Made by a program: the position numbers and the translations under genes. Of a stretch of 64,000 nucleotides of DNA, positions 49,146-59,600 are shown in pieces. Origin of the DNA: Lycocorax pyrrhopterus obiensis. Taxonomy: Eukaryota; Chordata; Aves; Passeriformes; Paradisaeidae. The stretch lies in NCBI GenBank assembly GCA_014706295.1, contig JACSVZ010000022.1:9628830-9692829 (forward strand). The letters are read 5' to 3'. Below the pieces are notes generated by a model. That model did no database searches and had not been told where the DNA came from. It worked only from the letters and a program-made list of their open reading frames with translations. Every line of letters begins with the position of its first letter. The first letter of the stretch is position 1.

Positions 49146-49735
49146 GAGATCAAAAATAGACTTTGCTCTTCTTGATAAAGGTAATAAAATGGTTAGTGGT
49201 GTTAAATTAATCCTTACAAAACAAAACCCAAGGAGGTTAAATAAGAGACAGGAGGCTCTGCAAAAAACCCACAATGACAACAAAACAGCTGCAAAGACAT
49301 CTTTACACACCAAAGAAACTCTTCTCCTCTGCTCCTCCCCTCTCTGGGACACAATGTCAGCGAACACGGGACTCACACATGAGAAAGAAACACAGATGCG
49401 ATGGGAGCAGCCCCACGAGGAGCGTGGGCGCCACAGACAGAGCTATTTACACTATGGACACGGAGCCGTGCTGGGGCCAGTCCGGCCGCAGGAGCCCCCG
49501 GGCTCTGCCCGTCCCTCTCCTGCCGGGGCCCCTCCGGCTGCGGCGCACAGCGCCCAGCACTCGCGCTTCCTCAGTTGGGATTGGTGTCCCGGCTCCTGCT
49601 CTGTCTGCTGTGGAGGAGGAGGATGAGGAGCTGAGAGCCTGGCTCAAATGCTTGTAGGCTGCAACGAGCTCCTACAGCCACTCCAGTGTGAGCACCCACA
49701 TGGAAAAGCCAGTGCTGTTCTGCATGGGAAGGCAC
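49146..49735 (-). pseudogene. PCIF1: Duplicated, broken copy of the PCIF1 last exon and 3'UTR
   Basis: The sequence 49146-49567 aligns base for base to the PCIF1 3'UTR at 52860-53283 with very few differences. After a gap of about 340 bases missing from the copy, 49568-49735 aligns to the end of the PCIF1 last exon (53621 to about 53845). The coding part is dead: the codon matching the Gln of PCIF1 LQEL is a TAG stop (49674-49672), the serine run is shortened, and the final codons are frameshifted. It lies on the same strand as PCIF1, about 3.7 kb away, immediately beyond the RNF182-like stop codon, so it may serve as that gene's 3'UTR. It has no poly-A tail and starts and ends inside exon sequence, so DNA-level duplication fits better than retrotransposition. 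Confidence 0.88.
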
Positions 49736-49865
49736 CAGGCACCGAGCTTCTCCCCATGGTCCAGGCAGAGCATGCTGTGGGTCAGAGGATACCTGTACCA
49801 CAAGGGACAATGCTCCAAGGAACCCAAATCCTCCCTGGCTCAGGAACAGGGGTTGGCCTGCAGGG

Positions 49866-50591
49866 TCAGGAGTGGGGGAACCCAAAGACCTCCAGGCACA
49901 GGCACTGGCAGAGGCTGTAGACGATGCAGAGAAGGAGGGTGGAGGGCACAAGGCTGACCAGGATGATGCCCAGGCTGTGGTGCTCGATGAGCAGGAGGTA
50001 GATGCCGAAGGGCAGGGAGCTGAAGTAGAGGAGGCAGAGGACACCCAGGATGAAGCGGGGGACAGCTCGCCACCCCCAGGAGCGCCACTTCTGCCCAGGG
50101 CCGTGGCAGGGCAGTGCACCCAGGCTGGTGGGGCGGTACAGCCGCACCACCTCCAGCCTGCCTAGGCTCTCCGGTGGGGCCACATCCTCTGGCACCTCCA
50201 GGATGGTGACAACCAGGCAGTCGGGGCTGGATGTGGGCTCCAGCACACTGGGGCAGAGGAGCACCTCAGGAGACCGGGGTGGACCCCGTTTCTTGGCCCG
50301 TTCACCACCTGTCAGCAGTGCCAGTGCCTCGCCGTCATCCTGCAGCTGTTGCACGTCCCCGCCCGGCACTGGGCTGTGCTGGCGGCAGAAGGGGCAACGG
50401 AGCTGGGGGGTTGAAGCGTCCCCTGGGGGAACAATCCTGCGCAGGCAGCGGGCACAGAGGCGATGGCCGCAGCGGAGCAGCTTGGGCCTGCGGGCACGGG
50501 CGTCGAAGCGGCTGTAGCAGATCTGGCACTCCAGCTCGGGGGACGAGGGTGCCACCGGCGGGGACCCCAGTTCGCTCTGTGGCTGGGCCAT
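49866..50591 (-). CDS. RNF182-like membrane RING E3 ubiquitin ligase
   Basis: A 241-aa protein in one coding exon (ATG 50591-50589, TGA at 49866). An N-terminal C3HC4 RING runs from ELECQICYSRF through CGHRLCARC to LRCPFC. A middle region (DCLVVTILEVPED, VVRLYRPTS) follows. Two C-terminal hydrophobic helices come last (RFILGVLCLLYFSSLPFGIYLL and LGIILVSLVPSTLLLCIVY). RING spacing, the LVVTI.EV and YRP blocks and the LLYFSSLPFGIYLL helix all match RNF182, which is 247 aa. Start choice: an acceptor CCTGCAG lies at about 50628-50623 just upstream, and the in-frame extension above it is intron. RNF182 itself maps elsewhere in vertebrates, so this is probably a paralogue, here adjacent to PCIF1 and on the same strand. 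All RING ligands and both helices are intact, so it looks functional. Confidence 0.88.
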   Translation of the reverse strand: MAQPQSELGSPPVAPSSPELECQICYSRFDARARRPKLLRCGHRLCARCLRRIVPPGDASTPQLRCPFCRQHSPVPGGDVQQLQDDGEALALLTGGERAKKRGPPRSPEVLLCPSVLEPTSSPDCLVVTILEVPEDVAPPESLGRLEVVRLYRPTSLGALPCHGPGQKWRSWGWRAVPRFILGVLCLLYFSSLPFGIYLLLIEHHSLGIILVSLVPSTLLLCIVYSLCQCLCLEVFGFPHS

Positions 50592-50622
50592 GCTCCTGGC
50601 GGGCTGCTGGGGGCTGCCCGGG

Positions 50623-51450
50623 CTGCAGGGAGAGGGCACCGCTGTCAGCCAGGGCTGAGGGCAGATCCCCGGCCCGCTGCCTCCCACGCATGGGGTCCCA
50701 GCTCCGCTGCACCCCACGGTCATTGTCCCGGTCAGTCCCCGGGGCTCGGTGGGAAAGAGGGGCAAGGAGAGCAGAGTGGTGGCGACAGTCCCCTCCCCGG
50801 GCCCGACTCCAACCCCCGGCTGGTGCCACCGGCGCTGGGACTCGCCGTCATCCCGGCCCCTGCTTTGCGGGGGAGAAAAATCGCTCCCAGGGGCCGGCAC
50901 CGGCGGGAGGGCAGCTCCCGGACACATCTTTGGCCCTCACGGTGCGTGAGGGTTCTCTGGGGCCCCGGGGCGGGGACGGCTCCGGACACCGGCTCTGCCG
51001 GCGGCGGGGACCCCCCACCCCCCACCCCGCACCGGCTCCCGGGGCGAGCAGCTCTCGGTCCGTACTCCCCGCCCCCGTTCCCGGCCCGCACCGCATCCTC
51101 TCCCGTACCTGCGCTCCGCGCCGCGGCTCCCGGCGGGGACACAGCGGCGGGTCGAGCCCCGGCCCCGGCGGGCTCGGTGGCACCGGTGGGCTCCGCGGCG
51201 GCGGACGAGGGCCCGGCAGCCCCATGGGGGGAGGCGCGGGGCGCTGCCCGCCGCGCTGCGGGGGCGAGCGCGGCGCAGGGGCCGCCGGCAGCGCCGCGGC
51301 GTTGGCCCGGTAACGGGGAACTGGGGGGGGGAGCTCGGACGGGCCGTGCTGGGGCCCGCGGAGCCCCCTCGCCGGGCTGCGAGGAGCAGGCGCAGGGGTC
51401 GATGCAGTGGGCGGTGCGGGTTTTGGTGGGGGATCGGTGCGGCTCCCGGT
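50623..51450 (-). promoter_or_regulatory. 5' intron, noncoding exon 1 and CpG island of the RNF182-like gene
   Basis: On the minus strand a noncoding exon ends at 51109 (GCGCAG then donor GTACGG). The intron runs 51108-50623 to acceptor CTCCCTGCAG. Exon 1 and its upstream side (51110-51450) are strongly CpG-rich with no TATA box, giving a CpG-island promoter. The start site is not resolved. Confidence 0.6.
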
Positions 51451-52815
51451 ACTCCAGGGTTCCCCTCTCACGGTCAGCCCTGAGGACGCTCCTTCCCGGC
51501 GTGGGGCCTGCGGTAGCGGCGCCTGGGGTTCAGCATTCCCGGGGAGCCAAGCCGATGGCACTCGGGGGACGCAGCACTTGACAGGTTCAGGCTGGGCACA
51601 GCCAAGACCCCACACATCCCACGCTGCAGGTTGTGCCTCCCAGGGCCGGTCAAATCCACCCCCGGCTGCTACCCTCACAGGGCGTTTCCAACAGCCCCGG
51701 GGGAACAAAAGCACTCAGGACCCCCTCCTTCCCCCCAGACAAAAGAGTGGCAGCACTGCCCACCACAGGGACAACGGTAGTGAGGGCTTTAGTTCAAATC
51801 GTCCAGGTTTGGTACAGTTTGACAGAGCTTTAGTGTGAGGGCTACAGCTCCTGGTGCCTCATTCCCCCCCAGTCCTGCCCGTACCACCCACTACTCCCAC
51901 AGCTGCCTCTCGCACCACAGCCCCTTGCACAGCTTCACCTAGTCCTGGTTATCTGCCCTTGAAATGCGCCCAGTGTCAACCTGATATGCCCTGTCCACCC
52001 TCTCTTGCTCTGTTAAGATAAAGGAGACTCCAAAAGCAGCCCATGCTAGCGGGCTTCTGGCCACTGATGTCGTTTACACGTCCCCTGTGAGACCATGGCC
52101 ACTGGATTCTTAACCAGGTAACTGTCCCTCACCTGAGGGAGCAGGCAAAGGGCCCATGTGCACTGACTGACCAAGGGGTGAGTTAGGGACGCTCCCAGCA
52201 TCAGCACGTCTCTGCTCACCTGTGCCTTGGGAGCAGGTGGTCTTGGCTCAAAAACAATGATTAAAGGGGGAAAAAAGGCTTTACAAGCTGCCACTTTCGC
52301 AGCTGACATTCTCAACTGCCCCGACTTAAAGGACATTAATGATCTCCTTGCCACCACTGAAAGCATCTCTGGGGAGCTGTTAAACGTCTGGGAGCGGGCA
52401 GCATCTGGGGCTGGGCAATTCCTGCCCACCTCGGAGTGGCACTGTCACTGCTGTGGCACTAGCACCAGCACTGCTGCAGCACCAGTGCTGCTGTGGCACA
52501 GACACTGGTCCAGCACCAGCAGTGCTGTGGCACCCCACAGGAGAGGTTGGCTGTGCTGCCTGCCCCAAGGAGTCCAAAGGCACTGCACTTCCCTGCACTT
52601 CTCCAATGGGAGAGCACCAAAACCTCACTGGAGCAGGGGGGTGGTCAGGCTGCTTCAGGGGCTCACACTGGTCACTGGGAAACAAAACTCAGTAGGAGGG
52701 CAGGGCTGCCTGGAAGGGGGCAGATGCCAGATAGTTCTGAAAAACCAAACCCCAACATTTTTCTACCTTCCACTCAGGCACAGACCCCAGACACCGAAGA
52801 AGTCATGGACACAAG
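51451..52815. other. Spacer between the RNF182-like promoter and the PCIF1 3' end
   Basis: No supported gene. An AT-richer segment at 52240-52400, with ATGATTAAAGGGGGAAAAAAGG, has an open plus-strand frame that resembles nothing I know. 52440-52550 is a degenerate repeat of GCACCAGCACTGCTG-type units. Confidence 0.5.
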
Positions 52816-52832
52816 CAGAGCTGTATGCTGGT

Positions 52833-52838
52833 TTTAAT
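52833..52838 (-). terminator. PCIF1: Probable PCIF1 poly(A) signal ATTAAA
   Basis: Plus-strand TTTAAT reads ATTAAA on the minus strand, 789 bases after the PCIF1 stop codon and 22 bases beyond the end of the duplicated segment. No AATAAA lies between it and the stop at a position matching the homology end. Confidence 0.5.
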
Positions 52839-53626
52839 GTTCCTAAGAACTAGGAAACAGAAATCAAAAATAGACTTTGCTCTTCTTGATAAAAGTAATA
52901 AAATGGTTAGCGGTGTTAAATTAATCCTTACAAAACAAAACCCAAGAAGGTTAAATAAAGCCCGGAGGCTCCGCATAAAAACCACGACGACTACAAAACA
53001 GCTGCAAAGACATCTTTACACACCAAAGAAACTCTTCTCCTCTGCTCCTCCCCTCTCTGGGACACAATGTCAGCGAACACGGGACTCACACATGAGAAAG
53101 AAACACAGATGTGATGGGAGCAGCCCCACGAGGAGCGTGGGCGCCACAGACAGAACTATTTACACTATGGACATGGAGCCGTGCTGGGGCCAGTCCGGCC
53201 GCAGGAGGCCCCGGGCTCTGCCCGTCCCTCTCCTGCCGGGGCCCCTCCGGCTGCGGCGCACAGCGCCCAGCACTCGCGCTTGCCATCCATCCCTCCATCT
53301 GTTCTGCCGTCCTTCTGCCCGCGCGGGTCCCAGCTCTGGCTGCCCCCTCCCTTGGCGCTCCGGCGTTGCGGAGCTGCCGGCTCCTCCTGCCGCGCCACAC
53401 TGGGCTCCCTCGCCCCTGGTGAGGGCCGCGGCTGAGCCTCCTCTCCCACTGGCCGCCGGGTGCTCCCGGCTCCTGGGGGCTGGCATGCAGTTCGCAGAGG
53501 AGAGCAGGTGCCGTGGAGCTGCTGCACAGGAGTCCCGGGCGGTGCTGCGCAGCCAGCAGTCTCTGCTGCCCCGGCCAGCCTCCCCCGGGGCCGCCGGCAC
53601 CTCCCCTGCTGCCTCACACCTCTGCC

Positions 53627-56600
53627 TTAGTTGGGATTAGTCTCTCGGCTGCTGCTCTGCTCTCGGCTCAGCTCCCGCTCTTTGTCCACTGTGGAGGAGG
53701 AGGAGGAGGATGAGGACGAGGAGGAGGAAGACGAGGAGCTGAGGGTCCGGCCCGAATGCTTGTAGGCTGCAACGAGCTCCTGCAACCGCTCCGGCGTGGG
53801 CTCCCACTTGGCAAAGCCGGCGCTGTTCTGCAGGAAGAGGACGGCTGTGTTGTGCACAGCCTTGTAGTACATCTCCTCCCTGCAAGGGAAGAGCACAGGC
53901 ATCAGCACCTCCTCTGGCCCCTGCCCAAAGCCATAGACACCTGCTCCTCCTCTTCCTGTCATCACTAGGTCAAGTATTTGTCCTGTCCTTTCTCTCATTA
54001 TTCTGAGGGGAAGGGAGGCACAGTGCAGCCTCAGGCAGTTCTGAGTACTGTAGAGGCTCCTGAGCTTTCAGAGGGAAGAAGCACTGATGCTGCAGAGCCC
54101 CATTACCCTCTACCAGCACACGCATGAGCTGGAACCTTGCTGTCCCTGCAGAGCAGACTCAGCACAGTGAGGCATCAGTCCCCAGCAGGTAAGAACTTCA
54201 GTGTTCAGGCACCTGTTGCTTAAACAAGCTGTTGCTCAAACCTGTTGCCTCAGCAGCAGAGCAGAGGCCAGCCGGCCCCGCTGGGGATCAAGTCCCCACT
54301 GCCCCTTGCCTCTGCTCTCCCAGTGACATCCAGCTGCTGCAGCACAGGCAGCTACCAGGCCTGAGGGCTGGCAGAGGCACGGATCAGCACCACAGGTGTG
54401 ACCTGTTCCAGCTGGACTCGTGCCCAAGGCATACACCTCTCACAAGCTAAAGTTAGCAGCCATTAAACAGACGTTGAATTCACCATGCTGTCTGCCCATC
54501 CTAAACACCCAGGGTGACGATGCGCTGCGCTTGTCCTTGACTGCTCCCTGCTTCCCACTGATTTCAGCTTGGGAGAGGATATTTCTGTCACACAGCTTCA
54601 GAGCTGTGTTCCCAGAAGGATCTGAGAACAAAGCCTACTTTTTGCAGACGTGCTGGGACCCGCTGCGGTACTCGTGATCGAAGGCCGGCAGGATGAGCTG
54701 GTGTCGCTTGAACTTGCTCTGCTCCATGCGGGTCAGGGCTGGCGTGGGGGGGTCCCGCCACTCGGGGATGAAGACAATGAAGGAGAGCGGCTCGCTGGAG
54801 CTCTCCAGCAGTTTCTAGTGCAAGAAGAAAAGGAACAATCTCAGCACTGGCTGAGCAATGACGTGTGTAATGAGTCCTACAGAAAGGAAATGCTGCTTCA
54901 AGAGCAGGGCCCAGCTGCCACCGTCCTCTGCCCCTGCCCTCAGGGCGCAGGAGTGGTGGGGAGCAGAGGATGGATGGCACACCTCCATCCTGAACAACCC
55001 CACTGGTGAGCAGACATACCTCAAAGTGAGAGACCATGGCATCCATCAGCTCCTCACAGAATGGAGGATTTGCCTCAAAAGAGCCGCTTATAGGGAAGAA
55101 ATCCAGGCATGGGCTGGAGAAAGAGGCAAAGATCCCCATCAGCTCGTCCTGAGTCATCTCACGGGCATGCACCCACACCCACACAGAGCAAGGGAACATA
55201 ATACTCACCCTCTGGATCCAAAATACCCGTCTGTGTCCAAGAAGGCTGAACAGTACTGTTTAAAATAGCAATTCAGGGGCGAGGCAAAGCATTCAAAGCT
55301 CACTCCGAAGAGCTTGTGGAGGGCTTCAAAGATGTGCACGGGAAGTGCCCCTTGTAGACCAGTCCCTTCGTACAGCCCCACACCGAACATCATCTGAGGA
55401 GAGCAAACCCTGGTGAGCTGTGCCTGCACTTGCTGTTCCTGCTGCTCCCTTCACTGACCACGGACCCAGGGCCACACGTCCATGCACCCACTCCTCTAGG
55501 TATGCAGGGCCCCCTCGTCCTTTCTCAAACTCGTGTAGGTCCCTGCACGTACCCAAGAATGCTCTTTAGAGATTTTATCCAACTCTGACCCCACAAAACC
55601 ATCAGTTTTCTCTTGTACCCAAGTGAGCCTTTAGCTGCCCCTCAGAGTCAAGAGCTACTGAAGGTTTCCTTCACAAAAATCTTTACCCACACTGAGGTCT
55701 TGTGTCAAGACCACAACTGCTCCCCAGACCACAGTCCTACTTCAGCATAGCATAAGCAGACTACAGACCCAGTCTAAACCCTGTGTTGCTCCAGGCTCCA
55801 AAGGCCGTGGCCCTTTCCCAGAGCAAAGACAAGTTTCCAGTGCTGCTAATGCTTTCTAATGTACAGCTGTGGTCAGACTGTACCTGGTATCGACGGAGAA
55901 GGCACCAAACTCTGGGCAGGAACTTTTCAAAGCCCGAGTCGTCGATGCAGCTGTACCGATAGAGAAGCCACTGGAAGAGAAAGCCCAGACATTGAAGACA
56001 CCAGGAACAGCCGAGCTACGGTGATACACACACACTGTGACAGGGAGAGGGAGGCTGAGGAGCAGGTGGGCTCTGCAGGGAGTTGTCAGCACATCTGCTG
56101 TCACTGCATGAGCCACCAGCTTGTCACTATCATGAAATGAATGAACCACCACACCAGCACATGTCTCTCAGCAAGGGTTGCCTCGGTTTGAGTACAATGT
56201 TCTGGCAGCACACTTATTCAGAGCACACACCCAAAACCGGGGAAATACTCCCAGCAGAGCCTGACCCCAGCTAAGGTGAGAGTACATGTCCTCATGCCCA
56301 TGGCAGTGCCTGACAGCCCTGCAGGGTCAGTTGGCCATCCTCTGTCCAGCCCTGCCCTCAGAGCGCACGGAGATGACCCTGCCCCGAGGGGCAGCAGCCT
56401 CAGCACCCAGCCCTTACCAGCTTGCTGAAGTAGTTGCGGCTCACTTTGACCATCTCGCCCTTGTACCGCACACACGCCACGTTGTTCTCCATGTGCATCT
56501 CCACGCTGGGGAGCGGCGGGGAGGGGATGGCCAGTCTCACAGGGTAGCAGTACACCAGCCTGTCCTGGACCTCAGGAGCTTCTACCTCAGCTACGGAGAA

Positions 56601-59600
56601 TGAACAGAAAGACAGCCTGTGAGAAGCCAATGGTATTCAGGACCACTTTGCAGTCCACCTCAAAAGACACAGCAACTCAAATAGGGCTAAAGAGCAGGGT
56701 GGTCCTCCCAAAAAACCACCATGGTGGTCCCTCACAGATTTCGTAGGCAGCTACCTAGGTTCAAAGCTGATTCCCCAAATTAATTCCATCTCCCACAGCC
56801 AGAGCACAGAGAAGACCCACTTGAAAGCATTTCTCCACCTCTAACCCAGCAGAACTGCAGACAGCACCCAGCCACCCCAGCATCCTGAGGCGTGTTCCAA
56901 ACACACAAAAACACTCTTTTTGTTGCTACTGTTTCTTATTTCAGTTTGCCCCAAACTCATCCAAAGCACAAAAAAAATTCCCAGGCTGCCAAATGCAGAA
57001 GGGAAAGGAATCTCCCTCCACCTTGTGGTTATCCATCGCCTCAGCTTCAGGGAGAGCTCACAGATTAGCTGGAAGGAATCTCTGACTTAGTGGGGCTGGA
57101 AGACAAGCATCAAATACAATGGCAAAAGGCAGACACTGGGACCTGAAAGGAGTCCAAGGAGAGCCAGGACCCAAAAGGGAAAAAGACTACAGACAGTGGT
57201 AATGAAAGAAGCAGACCCCACAGAGGAAGGAAAAGGTGACTAGAGGCAGATGTACAGATGTGAACAAGGAAGAAAGAACACAGAAAAGATCAAGGAACGT
57301 GAACTCTCTGCCAGGAAAGGGTGCACAGTGAGAAACTGGGAGGCAGAAGGGTGCAGAAAGGTGCTCAAAACACAAAAAATGTGGCAAATGAGAATAAAGG
57401 GAGAACACTCAGCATTACTAAGGGGATGTCAGCTGTCCCCAGGAATTCATGAAGCAGCAGAGCAAAAAAGCAGGGTCCAGAGAAATGAACAAATGCCCTG
57501 CTCAGTGTGACCTGCTCCTAACAAGCTACTTCATCCTGGCAAATCACATTATTTATAGTATTTAATGTTACAGTTGGTCACAGCACCTGATGGAAGACAG
57601 TCTGTCACTGCACAGACACTGTGACTGACAGCTGAGGCCTATGCTGGACCAGCTGCTTCTTACTTTGAAACACAGACTTTCTGACTTTTGGAGACAGAGC
57701 TATCCTCCCAACAGGTAACACTCTCTGAACAGGGACAGGCCAGAGCATGGGGCCTTTAACTGCAGTGCCGTAGCTCTACAGCTCTTCAAAGCCGGCTGCG
57801 TACCAGAGATATTGTTCTCTTTGAGTATGGCAAGATGCTTCTCCCGGATGCGCTTGACATATTCCAGGGATATGTAGTAAATTTTACTGCAGATGCCTTC
57901 GACAGAGTCCTTGGCTGCAGCAGACACATGGGGCCCACACTGTTTGCGTAAGTGCTCCAGGCGGTCCTGTGGAAACAGAGAACCAGAGTCTCTCTCATGG
58001 CCACCACTGGCTCTCCACGGGTGCTCAGTGTCTCCAGGCTACTCTCCCATGGCACACAGTGAGGGGAAGTAATGGCAGCTGTCTCCAGAAGGACCTGTAC
58101 CTGTCCCCATGTGTCCCCTCTCCAGCTCCCTGTGCCCAGCCCCACATCAGCGGGACACTGACCATGTAGTCCTCCTTGGAGGCAGAATGGTCCCGTCGCA
58201 GCCAGCTGAAGGTGTCCTCCACATTCCACTTCACCACCTTTCTGCTGTCTGGGGAAGCACTCCTGCAAAAACAGAGAGGCAAAATTTAACTCACAGCTGC
58301 ACAGCAAGATATTCCACCCCCCTCCAAAGTTTTCTGTCAGTGGGGAATGTGGACACTGACACTTCCTCGAGGCCCATCCCCGTCACTCCCCTCCAGTTCT
58401 CTGGAAAGTGCTTCCAGACGTTTGCATGACTATGGACTGCCACGCTCTCTCCAAAACTTGGTGTAGCTGGCTGCTGTTCTCTCTGCAACAGGAGAGGCCC
58501 ACAAAGCCTTTATTTGTCACGGCAATGGACCATTTTGATACTGCCTGTAACTTTCAAGTACTGCTAGGGGCTCGTGACTCTGAAAAAACTACCTTGTTTA
58601 CAAGTTTTTCCTTTCCCCCACAAGGTTCTCCCCACAATCTTCCCTCAGTTCTGTCTCCAGAACTGGTCAGAAAAATCCTACCTTGTATACAAAATGCCTC
58701 TCTAAGCTTGTTGCTCTGCAACAGCAGTGAGTGCCCAAGCACTCCTTATTTTATCTCAGGGATAACAAAGACATTCCATACCCAGGACTTCATTGTCTCC
58801 ACACACATTCAGCTTCCCAGTATTACACTTCACAGTAATGTCACTATCAAAAGATGGCTCCAGCACCACTGTTTTTCTTCTCTATGTTCCTAACTTTGCT
58901 TTTCCTCGATAACATTACGACCAGTGCTGGATAAGGCAGGATGAGCAGCCCCTATAGCCCTTTTGTCTTTTCTGAACGTGACAGCACTGCAAGAGGAGCT
59001 CCCACCTGGATTCAATCAGTCGTTTCGCAGCCTCAGCATACTTGAAGAGCAGCCTCTTGGCTTCCTCCCGGAACTTGATTCTGGATAACCTGAGGTAAGT
59101 TAAATTCATATGCATGAGTCTCACAAAGGCATGGAGGCCAGGTTCAGTTCCCCAGCTTTCCTTCACCAGCATCCAACCACTTCATTAGCCAAAGGGAAGC
59201 ACCGCAGCAGAACCGTGGCAGGTAAATCACCGCACCAGACTGACCTAGAACCATCCCAGCAAGGTGCCCTGTTTGTGAACCGTACCTGATGGGAATGTCA
59301 TTCATGATCTCTCTGAACATGGAAGGAGACACTACTGGCTCGCAGTCACTCGGTAAAAGAGGATCTGTCCCTTTATCAACTACCTTCCTCTCCAACATCC
59401 AGCGATTAAATGACTCCCTCGGGGGGTCAATCCCTGAAGACGCACAGAAGAAGGGTCTAATCAATACAACATAGAAATGCCCAGTAGCTCTGATAAGGAT
59501 CATCACACAAAGTTCTGCCTAATCAATTAACCAACAACGTCACAGAGTATAACCATCACAAAAAGAGAACACAAGGACTAGACAGGCATAAAACAAAAGG

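Noticed and set aside
49274..49657. A plus-strand open frame shared by both PCIF1-tail copies
   Set aside because: It is antisense to a 3'UTR. It is shared only because the DNA is duplicated and resembles no protein.
49146..49735. The PCIF1 tail copy as a processed (retro) pseudogene
   Set aside because: There is no poly-A, the homology stops 22 bases short of the probable poly(A) signal, and it does not extend into an upstream exon, so no intron loss is shown. DNA duplication is simpler.
50592..50927. The 112-residue N-terminal extension of the RNF182-like frame
   Set aside because: A strong acceptor (CTCCCTGCAG) lies 32 bases upstream of the MAQPQSELG start, RNF182 proteins start at that point, and the extension is low-complexity.
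52227..52853. A 208-codon plus-strand open frame beginning MGAGGLGSK
   Set aside because: The first 60 residues look protein-like, but the rest is repeat-derived and there is no homology I recognise and no splice structure. Left as unexplained spacer.
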